Of a stretch of 6,609 nt of DNA, positions 1-6,539 are shown piece by piece; position 1 is the first letter of the stretch; the number at the start of each line of letters is the position of its first letter. The stretch lies in contig SKTL01000194.1 in assembly GCA_007122555.1 (NCBI GenBank), positions 1 through 6,609 of the forward strand, written 5' to 3'. The translations under genes were made by a program, and so were the position numbers. A model generated the notes under the pieces. The model did not search any database. It saw only the letters and a program-made list of their open reading frames with translations, and was not told the DNA's origin. This stretch comes from Thermomicrobiaceae bacterium. Its GTDB lineage: Bacteria > Chloroflexota > Chloroflexia > Thermomicrobiales > Thermomicrobiaceae.

Positions 1-545
1 ACGTCGTCCTCTTTCTCCTTACCGATCTTCTCCGCCTGAGCGATGTACTTGTCGGTGAGATCCTGGATGTCCTGCTCACCGCGCCGTTCATCGTCTTCGC
101 TGATCATCTTCTCCTGTGCGAGCTCCTTCACCTGCGAGATGGCATCGCGACGGACGTTCCGGATCGCAACTCGGGTGTCTTCGATTCTGCTTCGTACGAC
201 TTTCACCATCTCTTTTCGTCGCTCTTCGGTCAACGCGGGAATGGCGATGCGAATGACCTCGCCATCGTTCGTCGGATTGACGCCGAGATCGGCGGATCTG
301 ATCGCCTTTTCGATCGCGTTAATGGAGCCTTTATCCCAGGGCTGGACCACCAGCAGCCGGGCTTCTGGCGCGTTGATGCCCGCGAGCTGGTTCAGCGGAG
401 TCATTGCGCCGTAGTAATCGACTTCGACACGGTCAAGTAATGCTGGCGAGGCGCGTCCGGTTCTGACCGTCGACAGTTCTCGCTGAAGCGCTTCGATTGC
501 TTTCTTCATCCGACTCTCAGCGTCGGCTTTGACATCATTGAGCAT
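1..545 (-). CDS. frr: Ribosome recycling factor, C-terminus cut by window edge
   Basis: The product splits post-termination ribosomes together with EF-G so that subunits can be reused. It starts at ATG 545 (MLNDVKADAESRMKKAIEAL) behind GGGAGG at about 551-556. 181 codons are visible; the family is about 185 residues, so only a few codons are missing beyond base 1. Family landmarks are clear: VRTGRASPALLDRV at residues 27-40 in the first long helix, the beta-domain segment YYGAMTPLNQLA near 44-55, QPWDKGSINAIEKAI near 69-83, then RNVRRDA and a long charged C-terminal helix of the three-helix bundle. It lies 69 nt after pyrH and is probably co-transcribed with it, in the classic rpsB-tsf-pyrH-frr order. 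No internal defect is visible. Because it is an incomplete reading frame at the edge, it can be missed by ORF callers. Confidence 0.96.
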   Translation of the reverse strand, partial: MLNDVKADAESRMKKAIEALQRELSTVRTGRASPALLDRVEVDYYGAMTPLNQLAGINAPEARLLVVQPWDKGSINAIEKAIRSADLGVNPTNDGEVIRIAIPALTEERRKEMVKVVRSRIEDTRVAIRNVRRDAISQVKELAQEKMISEDDERRGEQDIQDLTDKYIAQAEKIGKEKEDD

Positions 546-549
546 TGAT

Positions 550-556
550 TCCTCCC
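550..556 (-). promoter_or_regulatory. Ribosome binding site of frr
   Basis: The minus strand reads GGGAGGA just before ATG 545. This fixes the frr start although the gene is truncated in the window. Confidence 0.75.
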
Positions 557-560
557 GCAC

Positions 561-585
561 AACGCGTTAGCTCCGACGGCGCGTT
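561..585 (-). repeat. Inverted repeat in the pyrH-frr spacer
   Basis: AACGCG at 561-566 pairs with CGCGTT at 580-585 across a 13-base loop. There is no U-tract and the loop is long, so this is at most a weak mRNA hairpin in the 69-nt spacer. No function is claimed. Confidence 0.3.
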
Positions 586-614
586 TACTCTACCACGGAA
601 TCGCAAGAGTTAGC

Positions 615-1539
<925 letters not shown>

Positions 1540-2106
1540 CTAGCTGTCTGACTCGTCGTTGTTCTCCTGCGTCTCGCCGAGCTCGAAGCGGCTGAAACGT
1601 CGCACAACAATGTTTTCGCCCAGTTTGGCGATATGGTCCTTGATCAGCTCTTCAATCGTGGTGCTGCTGTCCTTGATGAATTCCTGAGACAGGAGCGCCA
1701 GCTGTTTGACGGCGACGTCCTTGCTGCCGGCTTCCTCGGTCTTCGCCGCGAGTACATCCTCGGGAATCTCGTCAGCAGTGACATACTGCGGGTTGAGCGC
1801 AGCGATCTGCATGGCGATATCGTGCGCAAGTCCCTGGAAATCAGGAGTCCGGGCCACGAAATCGGTCTCGCAGTTGATCTCGACCATTGCGCCGATGCGG
1901 CCCCCGCCGTGAATGTACGGCTCGACAAGTCCCTGAGAAGCCTGACGATCAGTCTTCTTCTCGGCACGCGCCAGACCTTGCTGGGCAATAATCTGCGCGG
2001 CCTTTTCCATGTTGCCTTCGACTTCTTCGAGCGCACGCTTGGCGTCCATGATGCCGGCGCCAGTCTTCTCGCGCAACTCCTTGACCATGGCGGCTGAAAT
2101 CTGCAC
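1540..2106 (-). CDS. tsf: Elongation factor Ts, short form
   Basis: EF-Ts is the guanine-nucleotide exchange factor that recycles EF-Tu-GDP in the cytosol. The product has 188 residues. The N-terminal UBA-like helical domain spans about 3-45 (LREKTGAGIMDAKRAL at 11-26), followed by the exchange core with ETDFVAR at 80-86, where the TDFV segment contacts the EF-Tu nucleotide domain. It ends in LGENIVVRRFSRFELG at 162-177 plus a short acidic tail. E. coli EF-Ts is 283 residues; the short form resembles that of Thermus, which works as a dimer. The start is GTG 2106: AGGGAGGAAG at 2111-2120 gives GGAGG with a 7-nt spacer, which rules out the internal ATG at codon 7. The gene follows rpsB after 91 nt that hold a 10-bp hairpin. 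Confidence 0.97.
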   Translation of the reverse strand: MQISAAMVKELREKTGAGIMDAKRALEEVEGNMEKAAQIIAQQGLARAEKKTDRQASQGLVEPYIHGGGRIGAMVEINCETDFVARTPDFQGLAHDIAMQIAALNPQYVTADEIPEDVLAAKTEEAGSKDVAVKQLALLSQEFIKDSSTTIEELIKDHIAKLGENIVVRRFSRFELGETQENNDESDS

Positions 2107-2110
2107 GTTG

Positions 2111-2120
2111 CTTCCTCCCT
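2111..2120 (-). promoter_or_regulatory. Ribosome binding site deciding the GTG start of tsf
   Basis: The minus strand reads AGGGAGGAAG, with GGAGG 7 nt before GTG 2106. This selects GTG over the in-frame ATG six codons downstream. Confidence 0.8.
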
Positions 2121-2151
2121 GTTGAAATCTTGATCCAGATCAGGACACGGA

Positions 2152-2176
2152 GAAGCCGGCTCAATCAGCCGGCTTC
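2152..2176 (-). terminator. Perfect 10-bp hairpin between rpsB and tsf (attenuator or processing site)
   Basis: GAAGCCGGCT (2152-2161) and AGCCGGCTTC (2167-2176) are perfectly complementary around a 5-base loop, 21 nt after the rpsB stop. In the transcript the hairpin is followed by UCCGUGUCC rather than a U-run, so full intrinsic termination is unlikely. Its place suggests partial termination, 3' end protection of the rpsB message, or RNase processing that sets the S2 to EF-Ts ratio. The structure is seen directly; the role is inferred. Confidence 0.55.
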
Positions 2177-2197
2177 GCAGGATATTCCAATTACTCC

Positions 2198-3079
2198 TCA
2201 AGACTGCTGGTTATCGTCGTCCGATTCAGCTTCCGCGGGAGTCGCTTCCGGCTCGGGATCGGCCGACTCGGTCGCCTCGGCGGGAGCCTCTTCTGCGGCC
2301 ACTGGCTGCGGCGCAGAAGCAGCATCAGCTGCCGAAGGGCTCTCCGGCGTTTCGTCGGCCATCACGCTTTCGAGTTCGGTGTTGCCTTCAATCATCGCAT
2401 CAGCAATGCGGGAAGCGATCAACCGAACGGAGCGAATGGCGTCGTCGTTCGCCGGGATTACATAATCGATCTGATCCGGGTCACAATTCGTATCAACCAT
2501 CGCAATGACGGGGATGCCGAGTCGATGGGCTTCCGCGATGGCGATATGTTCCCGCTTTGGATCCACCACGAACAATGCCGATGGAAGCTGATTCATGTTC
2601 TTGAGGCCACCGAGCGACAAGCGCAGCCGGTTCAACTCACGTTCCTTGAAGATCTGTTCCTGCTTCGGAAGCGCGAAGATCTGACCGGTCGCGAACTGCT
2701 CTTCAAGCTCGGTGAGATACCTGAGCCGTGATCGAATGGTCACGAAGTTTGTCAGCGTGCCGCCGAGCCAGCGGCGGTCAACGTAATACTGACCGGATCG
2801 GGCAGACTCGGTGCGGACGGTGTCCTGCGCCTGCTTCTTGGTGCCGACAAAGACAATGTGTCCGCCGTCGGCGGAGATTTTGCTGGCGAAATTGCACGCT
2901 TCCTCGAGCATGACAACGGTCTGCTGCAGGTCGATTACATGAATCCCGTGGCGTTCCGTAAAGATAAACGGGCGCATCTTGGGATTCCAGCGCTTGGTCT
3001 GGTGTCCGAAATGGACTCCGGCTTCCAACAGCGCTTTCATCGTAACTTCGGTGGACTCTCGTTCCGCAGTGGCAACCAC
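2198..3079 (-). CDS. rpsB: 30S ribosomal protein S2 with acidic C-terminal tail
   Basis: S2 binds late to the back of the 30S subunit between head and body, and is needed to load S1 where S1 exists. The product has 293 residues against about 241 in E. coli. Landmarks are [15 protein letters not shown] at 21-35, [14 protein letters not shown] at 38-51, VGTKKQAQ at 78-85, [11 protein letters not shown] at 102-112, [14 protein letters not shown] at 171-184 and DTNCDPD at 196-202. Residues from about 238 to 293 form a low-complexity Ala/Glu/Pro/Asp tail, predicted to be disordered, beyond the folded domain. The start is GTG 3079, set by the perfect AGGAGGT at 3087-3093 with 7 nt spacing. It is the first gene of the translation cluster and has its own promoter at 3204-3233. 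Confidence 0.98.
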   Translation of the reverse strand: MVATAERESTEVTMKALLEAGVHFGHQTKRWNPKMRPFIFTERHGIHVIDLQQTVVMLEEACNFASKISADGGHIVFVGTKKQAQDTVRTESARSGQYYVDRRWLGGTLTNFVTIRSRLRYLTELEEQFATGQIFALPKQEQIFKERELNRLRLSLGGLKNMNQLPSALFVVDPKREHIAIAEAHRLGIPVIAMVDTNCDPDQIDYVIPANDDAIRSVRLIASRIADAMIEGNTELESVMADETPESPSAADAASAPQPVAAEEAPAEATESADPEPEATPAEAESDDDNQQS

Positions 3080-3086
3080 GCGATGT

Positions 3087-3093
3087 ACCTCCT
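3087..3093 (-). promoter_or_regulatory. Ribosome binding site of rpsB
   Basis: The minus strand reads AGGAGGT, complementary to the 16S 3' end, 7 nt before GTG 3079. A second CAGGAGG occurs about 30 nt upstream (3123-3129) and abuts an ATG, too close to start there efficiently. Confidence 0.85.
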
Positions 3094-3122
3094 GATGGTG
3101 TTGATACGTCCGTGCCGTTCAT

Positions 3123-3156
3123 CCTCCTGCCGGACCGCAGTTCGCGGCACGCCGGC
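3123..3156 (-). promoter_or_regulatory. rpsB leader: stem-loop plus second Shine-Dalgarno-like motif
   Basis: In the minus-strand leader GCCGG/CCGGC (3152-3156 with 3129-3133) forms an outer stem. CCGC/GCGG (3144-3147 with 3135-3138) forms an inner stem around a 5-base loop, with an asymmetric internal bulge. CAGGAGG (3123-3129) follows at its 3' foot. A structured leader just ahead of a ribosomal protein cistron suggests translational autocontrol by S2, which is known in enterobacteria, but no match to a described S2 leader motif can be claimed here. Confidence 0.4.
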
Positions 3157-3203
3157 ATAAGTCCGGGCACGTGAGAATTTGACGACAGTTGTCGCCGAGC
3201 GCC

Positions 3204-3233
3204 ATTGTAGCACAGGGGCGGATTCCCCCACAA
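3204..3233 (-). promoter_or_regulatory. Sigma-70-type promoter of the rpsB cluster
   Basis: On the minus strand -35 TTGTGG (3228-3233) and -10 TACAAT (3204-3209) are separated by 18 bp. TG one base before the -10 makes it an extended -10 element. Transcription would begin near 3197, giving a leader of about 118 nt before GTG 3079. It lies just after the stop of the upstream SH3 gene, as expected for an independent promoter. Confidence 0.65.
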
Positions 3234-3255
3234 TTGCAGTCGAGTCCGGCGAGCC

Positions 3256-4260
3256 CTACTGACTCAACTCGATGAAGTCAGCCGCGACAAACCCGGTAAG
3301 GCCTTCGCCCTCGATCGGCCACCAGGTGAAGCCATCCGCCTGTTGCGACTCGCCGGTGACCGTTACCGCCGTTCCATCAGGCAGGCTTCCAACGACTTCA
3401 GCCTCCGTTGACGCAGACGCACGGACATTGAGGCCGGCTTCTCCGGTTCCAGTAACAACCACTGTCGCTCCAGGGCCAATCGCTGTTGGCGCATCAGGAT
3501 CCTCACCGTTGTCCGGGCCTTCGCCGTTTTCGCCTTCCTCGGGCGTCGTCACTGCGATCGGGTCATCGGCATCATCGAGTCCGTTCGGCGTCCCTTCCGG
3601 TGTCTCCGATGGGATAACCGGTCCCGCGGTATCGGTGTCATCCGCCACGGCGTCATCGTTGTCGTCCGAGAGCATATTCGCTACCCAGAACCAGACAAGT
3701 CCGAGCATAAGAATGACACCGACCACTGGCGCTGCGATACGCAGATAGTCTGTCCAGTAGCGTTCTTCCGGCTGATAGCCGAATGGCGTCCGCTCACCAC
3801 CACCGGGGGGATCGCCTCCGCCCTGTTCACTGAACGGCTGAGTGTAGCGGTCATCATCGCCGCCGTAGCCGGGTCCTCCACCACTTCCATATTCGTCGGA
3901 GCCAGTCGGCCGGCCCGGGCCACCATATTGACTCACGTCACCTCCTCGCCGTTCCGGATACTCGTTGGCTTCCTGGTGTCCATGCAGATGAATCGGCGTC
4001 AGTTCGGCGCCGCCCTCGACGGGCGCGCCAGTTTCTTCGAGCTGTTGATCAAAGCCTGCGTCATCAGGCCCTATGCCATGAGCGCTCCCTTGATCAATCG
4101 GTTCCCAGTAGTTTCCCATACCACGGTCGCAGTCGAGGTCGTCCTCTCCAACGAGATGGCTTTGTTGCGGGGAGTACAGGAGCGGGTTCCGACACCAGCC
4201 TTTTCGCCAGATCGGCGCCGGCTCGTAGTGCTTGCATGTGCTGCACTTGCGAACTGTCAT
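3256..4260 (-). CDS. Single-pass membrane protein: N-terminal Cys motif, Gly-rich linker, C-terminal SH3b domain
   Basis: From ATG 4260 the product is 334 residues. The N-terminus has four cysteines (C6, C9, C23, C44; C-x2-C-x13-C-x20-C) set among aromatics (KHYEPAPIWRKGWCRNPLLY), a possible zinc or iron-sulfur site. A hydrophilic Gly/Asp/Pro-rich stretch (about 105-160) leads to one membrane helix near 173-197 (APVVGVILMLGLVWFWVANM). An acidic Thr/Pro linker follows, then a bacterial SH3 domain at about 265-332 with GLNVRASASTEAEVVGSLPDG. Arginines before and acidic residues after the helix predict N-in, C-out, so the SH3 domain should face the cell wall. An in-frame extension to TTG 4332 lacks a ribosome site. 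GGTGGGG 11 nt ahead of ATG 4260 is a weak site. The gene lies between bactofilins and rpsB. The exact function is unknown. Confidence 0.85.
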   Translation of the reverse strand: MTVRKCSTCKHYEPAPIWRKGWCRNPLLYSPQQSHLVGEDDLDCDRGMGNYWEPIDQGSAHGIGPDDAGFDQQLEETGAPVEGGAELTPIHLHGHQEANEYPERRGGDVSQYGGPGRPTGSDEYGSGGGPGYGGDDDRYTQPFSEQGGGDPPGGGERTPFGYQPEERYWTDYLRIAAPVVGVILMLGLVWFWVANMLSDDNDDAVADDTDTAGPVIPSETPEGTPNGLDDADDPIAVTTPEEGENGEGPDNGEDPDAPTAIGPGATVVVTGTGEAGLNVRASASTEAEVVGSLPDGTAVTVTGESQQADGFTWWPIEGEGLTGFVAADFIELSQ

Positions 4261-4299
4261 CTTGTCCGATACCCCACCTGTGAACTCGTTTATCGTATG

Positions 4300-4316
4300 A
4301 ACGGGCTGGACCCGTT
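4300..4316 (-). repeat. Inverted repeat upstream of the SH3 gene
   Basis: AACGGG (4300-4305) and CCCGTT (4311-4316) pair perfectly around 5 bases, 39 bp ahead of ATG 4260. No U-run follows on either strand. The 149-bp gap between the second bactofilin and the SH3 gene shows no convincing -35/-10 pair. The repeat could be an operator or an mRNA hairpin between co-transcribed genes. Confidence 0.35.
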
Positions 4317-4409
4317 GATCAGCGAATCGCAACAGTATTCCCGCAAATGCGCCTGGGCGCTGGCAATGCTGTTAGTGACTCTGCGCAAATCCCGGACCGG
4401 ACGTGCGCT

Positions 4410-4949
4410 TCAGGACGATGCCGATCCTCGCTCTGAACCTGCTGGCGAATCATCGTCCGGCTCATCAGGGTCAGCCAGACGCCGCAAAACTGATGGCGTA
4501 TCGACACCGGATGACAGGTCTGTCGACGGCGTGTCCAGACCGGAATTGCTCGACGATGATGATGAGTTCCTCGACTTCATGTTGAGGTCGCCCTCGTAGA
4601 ATGCGCCATCATCGATAACGAGCGCTTCAGTTGTAACGGTCGCGGAAACCCGTCCGGTTCCGGTGATTTGCAACCGGCCGCGACAGGTGACATCACCGGT
4701 CAGCTTGCCGGCGACCGTGACGCTTGCGGCTTCTACGGTTGCGTCGATGTCGGCGCTTTCGGCGACATAGAGCAGCCCCTGACAGACGATCTTGCCGCGG
4801 ACCATACCTTCGATGCGAACATCGCGGGTTGTGGTAAAAGTTCCCTCAATCGACGAATTTCGATCGATGAGACTCAACGGCTCGTTCGCCACAGCCTGGC
4901 TGCCCGGGGATTCGGTTCCTGGCGCCGCTGGCTGGTAGGACATTGACAT
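4410..4949 (-). CDS. Bactofilin-family cytoskeletal protein (second of the pair)
   Basis: Bactofilins are small beta-helical proteins that polymerise without nucleotide into filaments beneath the membrane and place cell-wall enzymes or polar factors. In this 179-residue product the core runs from about 26 to 124, starting LSLIDRNSSIEGTFTT. It has the family's repeating short strands, each with alternating hydrophobic residues and turn glycines (RIEGMVRGKIVCQGLLYV, SVTVAGKLTGDVTCRGRL). Short disordered ends flank it; the C-terminal tail is rich in Ser, with one run of six at 129-134, and in Asp/Pro. ATG 4949 is preceded by GGGAGGAA at 4954-4961; another ATG two codons in is possible. It lies 47 nt after its paralogue, to which residues 61-124 align without gaps (26 of 64 identical by hand count), so they probably share a transcript and may copolymerise. 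Confidence 0.93.
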   Translation of the reverse strand: MSMSYQPAAPGTESPGSQAVANEPLSLIDRNSSIEGTFTTTRDVRIEGMVRGKIVCQGLLYVAESADIDATVEAASVTVAGKLTGDVTCRGRLQITGTGRVSATVTTEALVIDDGAFYEGDLNMKSRNSSSSSSNSGLDTPSTDLSSGVDTPSVLRRLADPDEPDDDSPAGSERGSASS

Positions 4950-4996
4950 GGTGTTCCTCCCGCGACCGTCCAGGTCGCCACCGTCCTCGTACGTAT

Positions 4997-5749
4997 CTAC
5001 GATTCGCTTCCACCCACGCTGGGTGTTCCAGCTGTGCTGGAGCTTGATCCCGTTTCTTCCATCTTGAGTTGACCGCTGATCGTGGCGCCTTCATGGACGA
5101 TCAGCTTCGGTGACCGAACATCGCCGGTGACCTCGCCCTGCGGCAGCACTTCCAGTCGAGATCGCGCCTCGATCTTGCCGCGGACGAGTCCAGCAACCAC
5201 AACGCTATCCGCGTGGAGCGAGGCGTCGACCTCAGCTCCTTCGGCGACGTAAAGATCGGTTTCGGAGTGGAGCTCACCGTCAGCCTTGCCATGCACCTGG
5301 AGCGAGCCTTCGCTCTTGAGTGTGCCATTCCAGTGCGCGCTCCGGGCGATTGTACTGGTCGTGGAGTCTGCGGACGGGGCCGATCGTTGGGCCGGGGCTG
5401 CCGGGGCCTGCCACTGCCGAGTCGCTTCGTAGTCTGGTGACGATTGCTGTGATGGCTGATAGGAACTCGGTGGTGGAGCGATAGTCGTTTCCTGCGGGGC
5501 GGATTCCTGTGATTCCGTCCGTGACTGAGGAAATGAGATCCCTTCGGCCGGCGTTCCCTGTTCCGCCGAGAAGCGGTTGGTGTCACTCGGATCTCCGGGA
5601 TCGTTGTCATAGTCATAGGAATCGTAACTGCTCTGTGGATGCTGGTGCTGCTCGTCGTCCTCCGGCTGGACGTCTCCCTGGGGTTTCTGCCGGAGATTAC
5701 TGATCTGTCTCTGGACCGATTCTCCCCGGTTCTCGCGTCTGAATATCAC
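4997..5749 (-). CDS. Bactofilin-family cytoskeletal protein with long disordered N-terminus (first of the pair)
   Basis: The product has 250 residues. The bactofilin core occupies about 133-230 (TIARSAHWNGTLKSEGSLQV, then SVVVAGLVRGKIEARSRL and the end GATISGQLKM). The first 131 residues are Gln/Ser/Pro/Asp-rich, without predicted structure, including SYDSYDYDND at 41-50. The extreme N-terminus MIFRRENR joins hydrophobic and basic residues and resembles the short membrane-binding peptides known on some bactofilins; this is an inference. The tail after the core is Ser/Gly-rich. The start is GTG 5749, supported by the perfect AGGAGGT at 5756-5762 with 6 nt spacing. A strong promoter lies at 6102-6130, leaving a long leader of about 345 nt. 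The longer N-terminus than its neighbour suggests this paralogue is the membrane-anchored or partner-binding subunit. Confidence 0.93.
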   Translation of the reverse strand: MIFRRENRGESVQRQISNLRQKPQGDVQPEDDEQHQHPQSSYDSYDYDNDPGDPSDTNRFSAEQGTPAEGISFPQSRTESQESAPQETTIAPPPSSYQPSQQSSPDYEATRQWQAPAAPAQRSAPSADSTTSTIARSAHWNGTLKSEGSLQVHGKADGELHSETDLYVAEGAEVDASLHADSVVVAGLVRGKIEARSRLEVLPQGEVTGDVRSPKLIVHEGATISGQLKMEETGSSSSTAGTPSVGGSES

Positions 5750-5988
5750 TACTGGACCTCCTGTCCGCCCTGTACGACAACGTGCGCGACATCATTGGAT
5801 GCAATCGCGATGCGTTCACGTCTCTGAAGTTGATGCCTTCGTGCTCGAGCTGGCAGCGTTCCTGTCTGATTCGCGCAACCCAGGACGCGGCTCCGCAGCT
5901 GCGTTCCTTGGCTCGCAATGATTATCACACGTTCCTTGGAGATCAGCGCACTTATAGCGAACCGTCCCACTTGCACATTCGCTGCCAT
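5749..5988 (-). CDS. Doubtful 79-residue ORF in the bactofilin leader
   Basis: From ATG 5988 a minus-strand frame runs to a TAG that overlaps the GTG start of the first bactofilin (taGTG). This stop/start overlap is typical of translationally coupled genes. The predicted protein starts MAANVQVGRFAISALISKER and is Arg/Gln-rich near its end. I recognise no family. The ribosome site is weak (AGG, 4 nt before the ATG). A TACAAT -10-like hexamer lies at 6008-6013 with a poor -35 (CTGCCG at 6031-6036). The frame continues open upstream only to a TTG inside the promoter. It may be a real small gene, a decayed gene, or chance. Confidence 0.2.
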   Translation of the reverse strand: MAANVQVGRFAISALISKERVIIIASQGTQLRSRVLGCANQTGTLPARARRHQLQRRERIAIASNDVAHVVVQGGQEVQ

Positions 5989-6101
5989 CAAACCTGCGCA
6001 CGGAGCGATTGTACTATGTCTACCCGAAGTCGGCAGGTTCAGCGAGTCGAGCCCGAAACCACGCCGCTCAAGCGATATCAGGTCTGACACCGCTTCCTCA
6101 C
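5750..6101 (-). other. Long leader region before the bactofilin operon
   Basis: About 350 nt separate the promoter at 6102-6130 from GTG 5749. I find no recognisable protein on either strand, and no tRNA, riboswitch consensus or intrinsic terminator. Apart from the doubtful 79-residue frame, the stretch is best described as a long 5' leader of unknown role, or remains of a decayed gene. Confidence 0.4.
5756..5762 (-). promoter_or_regulatory. Ribosome binding site deciding the GTG start of the first bactofilin
   Basis: The minus strand reads AGGAGGT 6 nt ahead of GTG 5749. The match to the anti-Shine-Dalgarno sequence is perfect, so the GTG start is secure. Confidence 0.85.
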
Positions 6102-6130
6102 AGTATAGAGTGTACGTACATCGCTGTCCA
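6102..6130 (-). promoter_or_regulatory. Sigma-70-type promoter of the bactofilin operon
   Basis: On the minus strand -35 TGGACA (6125-6130, 5 of 6 consensus) and -10 TATACT (6102-6107, 5 of 6) are separated by exactly 17 bp. This is the best promoter match in the window. Transcription would start near 6095 and run toward the two bactofilin genes. It sits in the divergent gap before the plus-strand small membrane gene. Confidence 0.7.
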
Positions 6131-6238
6131 GTCAATGTCTGATCTTTCGTGATGTGTTCACCGTGTCAGCGGAGACGTATGATTGCCGCATGCGATCTTC
6201 GCGCGCTGGAGCCAGGTGCAATCGAGGTAGGCGGATCC

Positions 6239-6520
6239 GTGACGTATCGTACCGCAGCGCTGACATTCGCCGGCGTTCTGATCGGCTTCAAGATCTGGAG
6301 TGTGTTCCTGATCTACCTTGTCTGGGGTGGTGAGGGAACCACGACATTCCTGCTTGGCACGCATGTGCTCTGGATCGGAGTGCCGTTGATTCTGCTCTGG
6401 GCGCCGGTGATGTTCTGGTTTCGCCTCTACCGGGTTCGCCGACGGCGCAGGATGCTGCTCGAAGCGGAATGGAACGTCGGACAGGAGCCGCCAGTGAACC
6501 GTCAGTCCGGGAACTCCTGA
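6239..6520 (+). CDS. Small two-helix membrane protein, unknown function
   Basis: From GTG 6239 the product has 93 residues. Two membrane helices are evident, about 6-29 (ALTFAGVLIGFKIWSVFLIY) and 37-61 (FLLGTHVLWIGVPLILLWAP), joined by a short Gly/Thr loop. A basic cluster YRVRRRRR at 64-71 and a hydrophilic tail follow. Positive charge after the second helix predicts both ends in the cytoplasm. GAGGT at 6224-6228 lies 10 nt before the GTG. Upstream in-frame starts exist at ATG 6179 (GGAG 4 nt ahead) and GTG 6149, which would give a 113- or 123-residue product with a Cys-containing hydrophilic N-terminus. The start is therefore uncertain. I recognise no family. It is divergent from the bactofilins and convergent with the gene at the right edge. 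Confidence 0.65.
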   Translation: MTYRTAALTFAGVLIGFKIWSVFLIYLVWGGEGTTTFLLGTHVLWIGVPLILLWAPVMFWFRLYRVRRRRRMLLEAEWNVGQEPPVNRQSGNS

Positions 6521-6534
6521 TCCGGCTCGATCAG
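6517..6534. terminator. Weak inverted repeat between convergent genes
   Basis: CTGATC (6517-6522) and GATCAG (6529-6534) pair around 6 bases. The repeat overlaps the TGA of the plus-strand gene and lies just beyond the minus-strand stop at 6540. The U-rich stretch after it is poor (TTCATT), so any terminator role is tentative. Confidence 0.3.
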
Positions 6535-6539
6535 TTCAT

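Noticed and set aside
43..414. Plus-strand 123-codon open frame
   Set aside because: It is the antisense shadow of frr; the minus strand encodes clear ribosome recycling factor motifs.
1633..2097. Plus-strand 154-codon open frame
   Set aside because: It is the antisense shadow of tsf, an unmistakable EF-Ts gene.
2778..3233. Minus-strand 151-codon frame crossing the rpsB leader, including the upstream ATG at 3122
   Set aside because: It runs out of frame into rpsB, and the CAGGAGG directly abuts the ATG, which is poor spacing. The protein looks random (Arg/Cys/His-rich).
4261..4332. In-frame TTG extension of the SH3 protein
   Set aside because: It has no ribosome site and an atypical sequence; ATG 4260 puts the Cys motif at a natural N-terminus.
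4551..4570. Short trinucleotide run in the second bactofilin (Ser codons)
   Set aside because: Only about five triplets, in frame; length change would not shift the frame and the run is too short to suggest phase variation.
3928..4599. Plus-strand 223-codon open frame
   Set aside because: It is antisense to the SH3 gene and the second bactofilin, both of which have clear domains. The product matches nothing recognisable and has no ribosome site.
5782..6087. Plus-strand 101-codon open frame in the bactofilin leader
   Set aside because: It begins with GTG without a ribosome site, has no recognisable family and is Cys/Arg/Ser-rich as expected of chance frames.
6083..6109. Possible plus-strand promoter (CTGACA with TATAGA)
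   Set aside because: The spacer is only 14 bp, and the element coincides with the better minus-strand -10.
5989..6135. Upstream extension of the doubtful leader ORF to TTG 6135
   Set aside because: The TTG lies upstream of the -10 and overlaps the -35 of the bactofilin promoter, so that promoter would not transcribe it.
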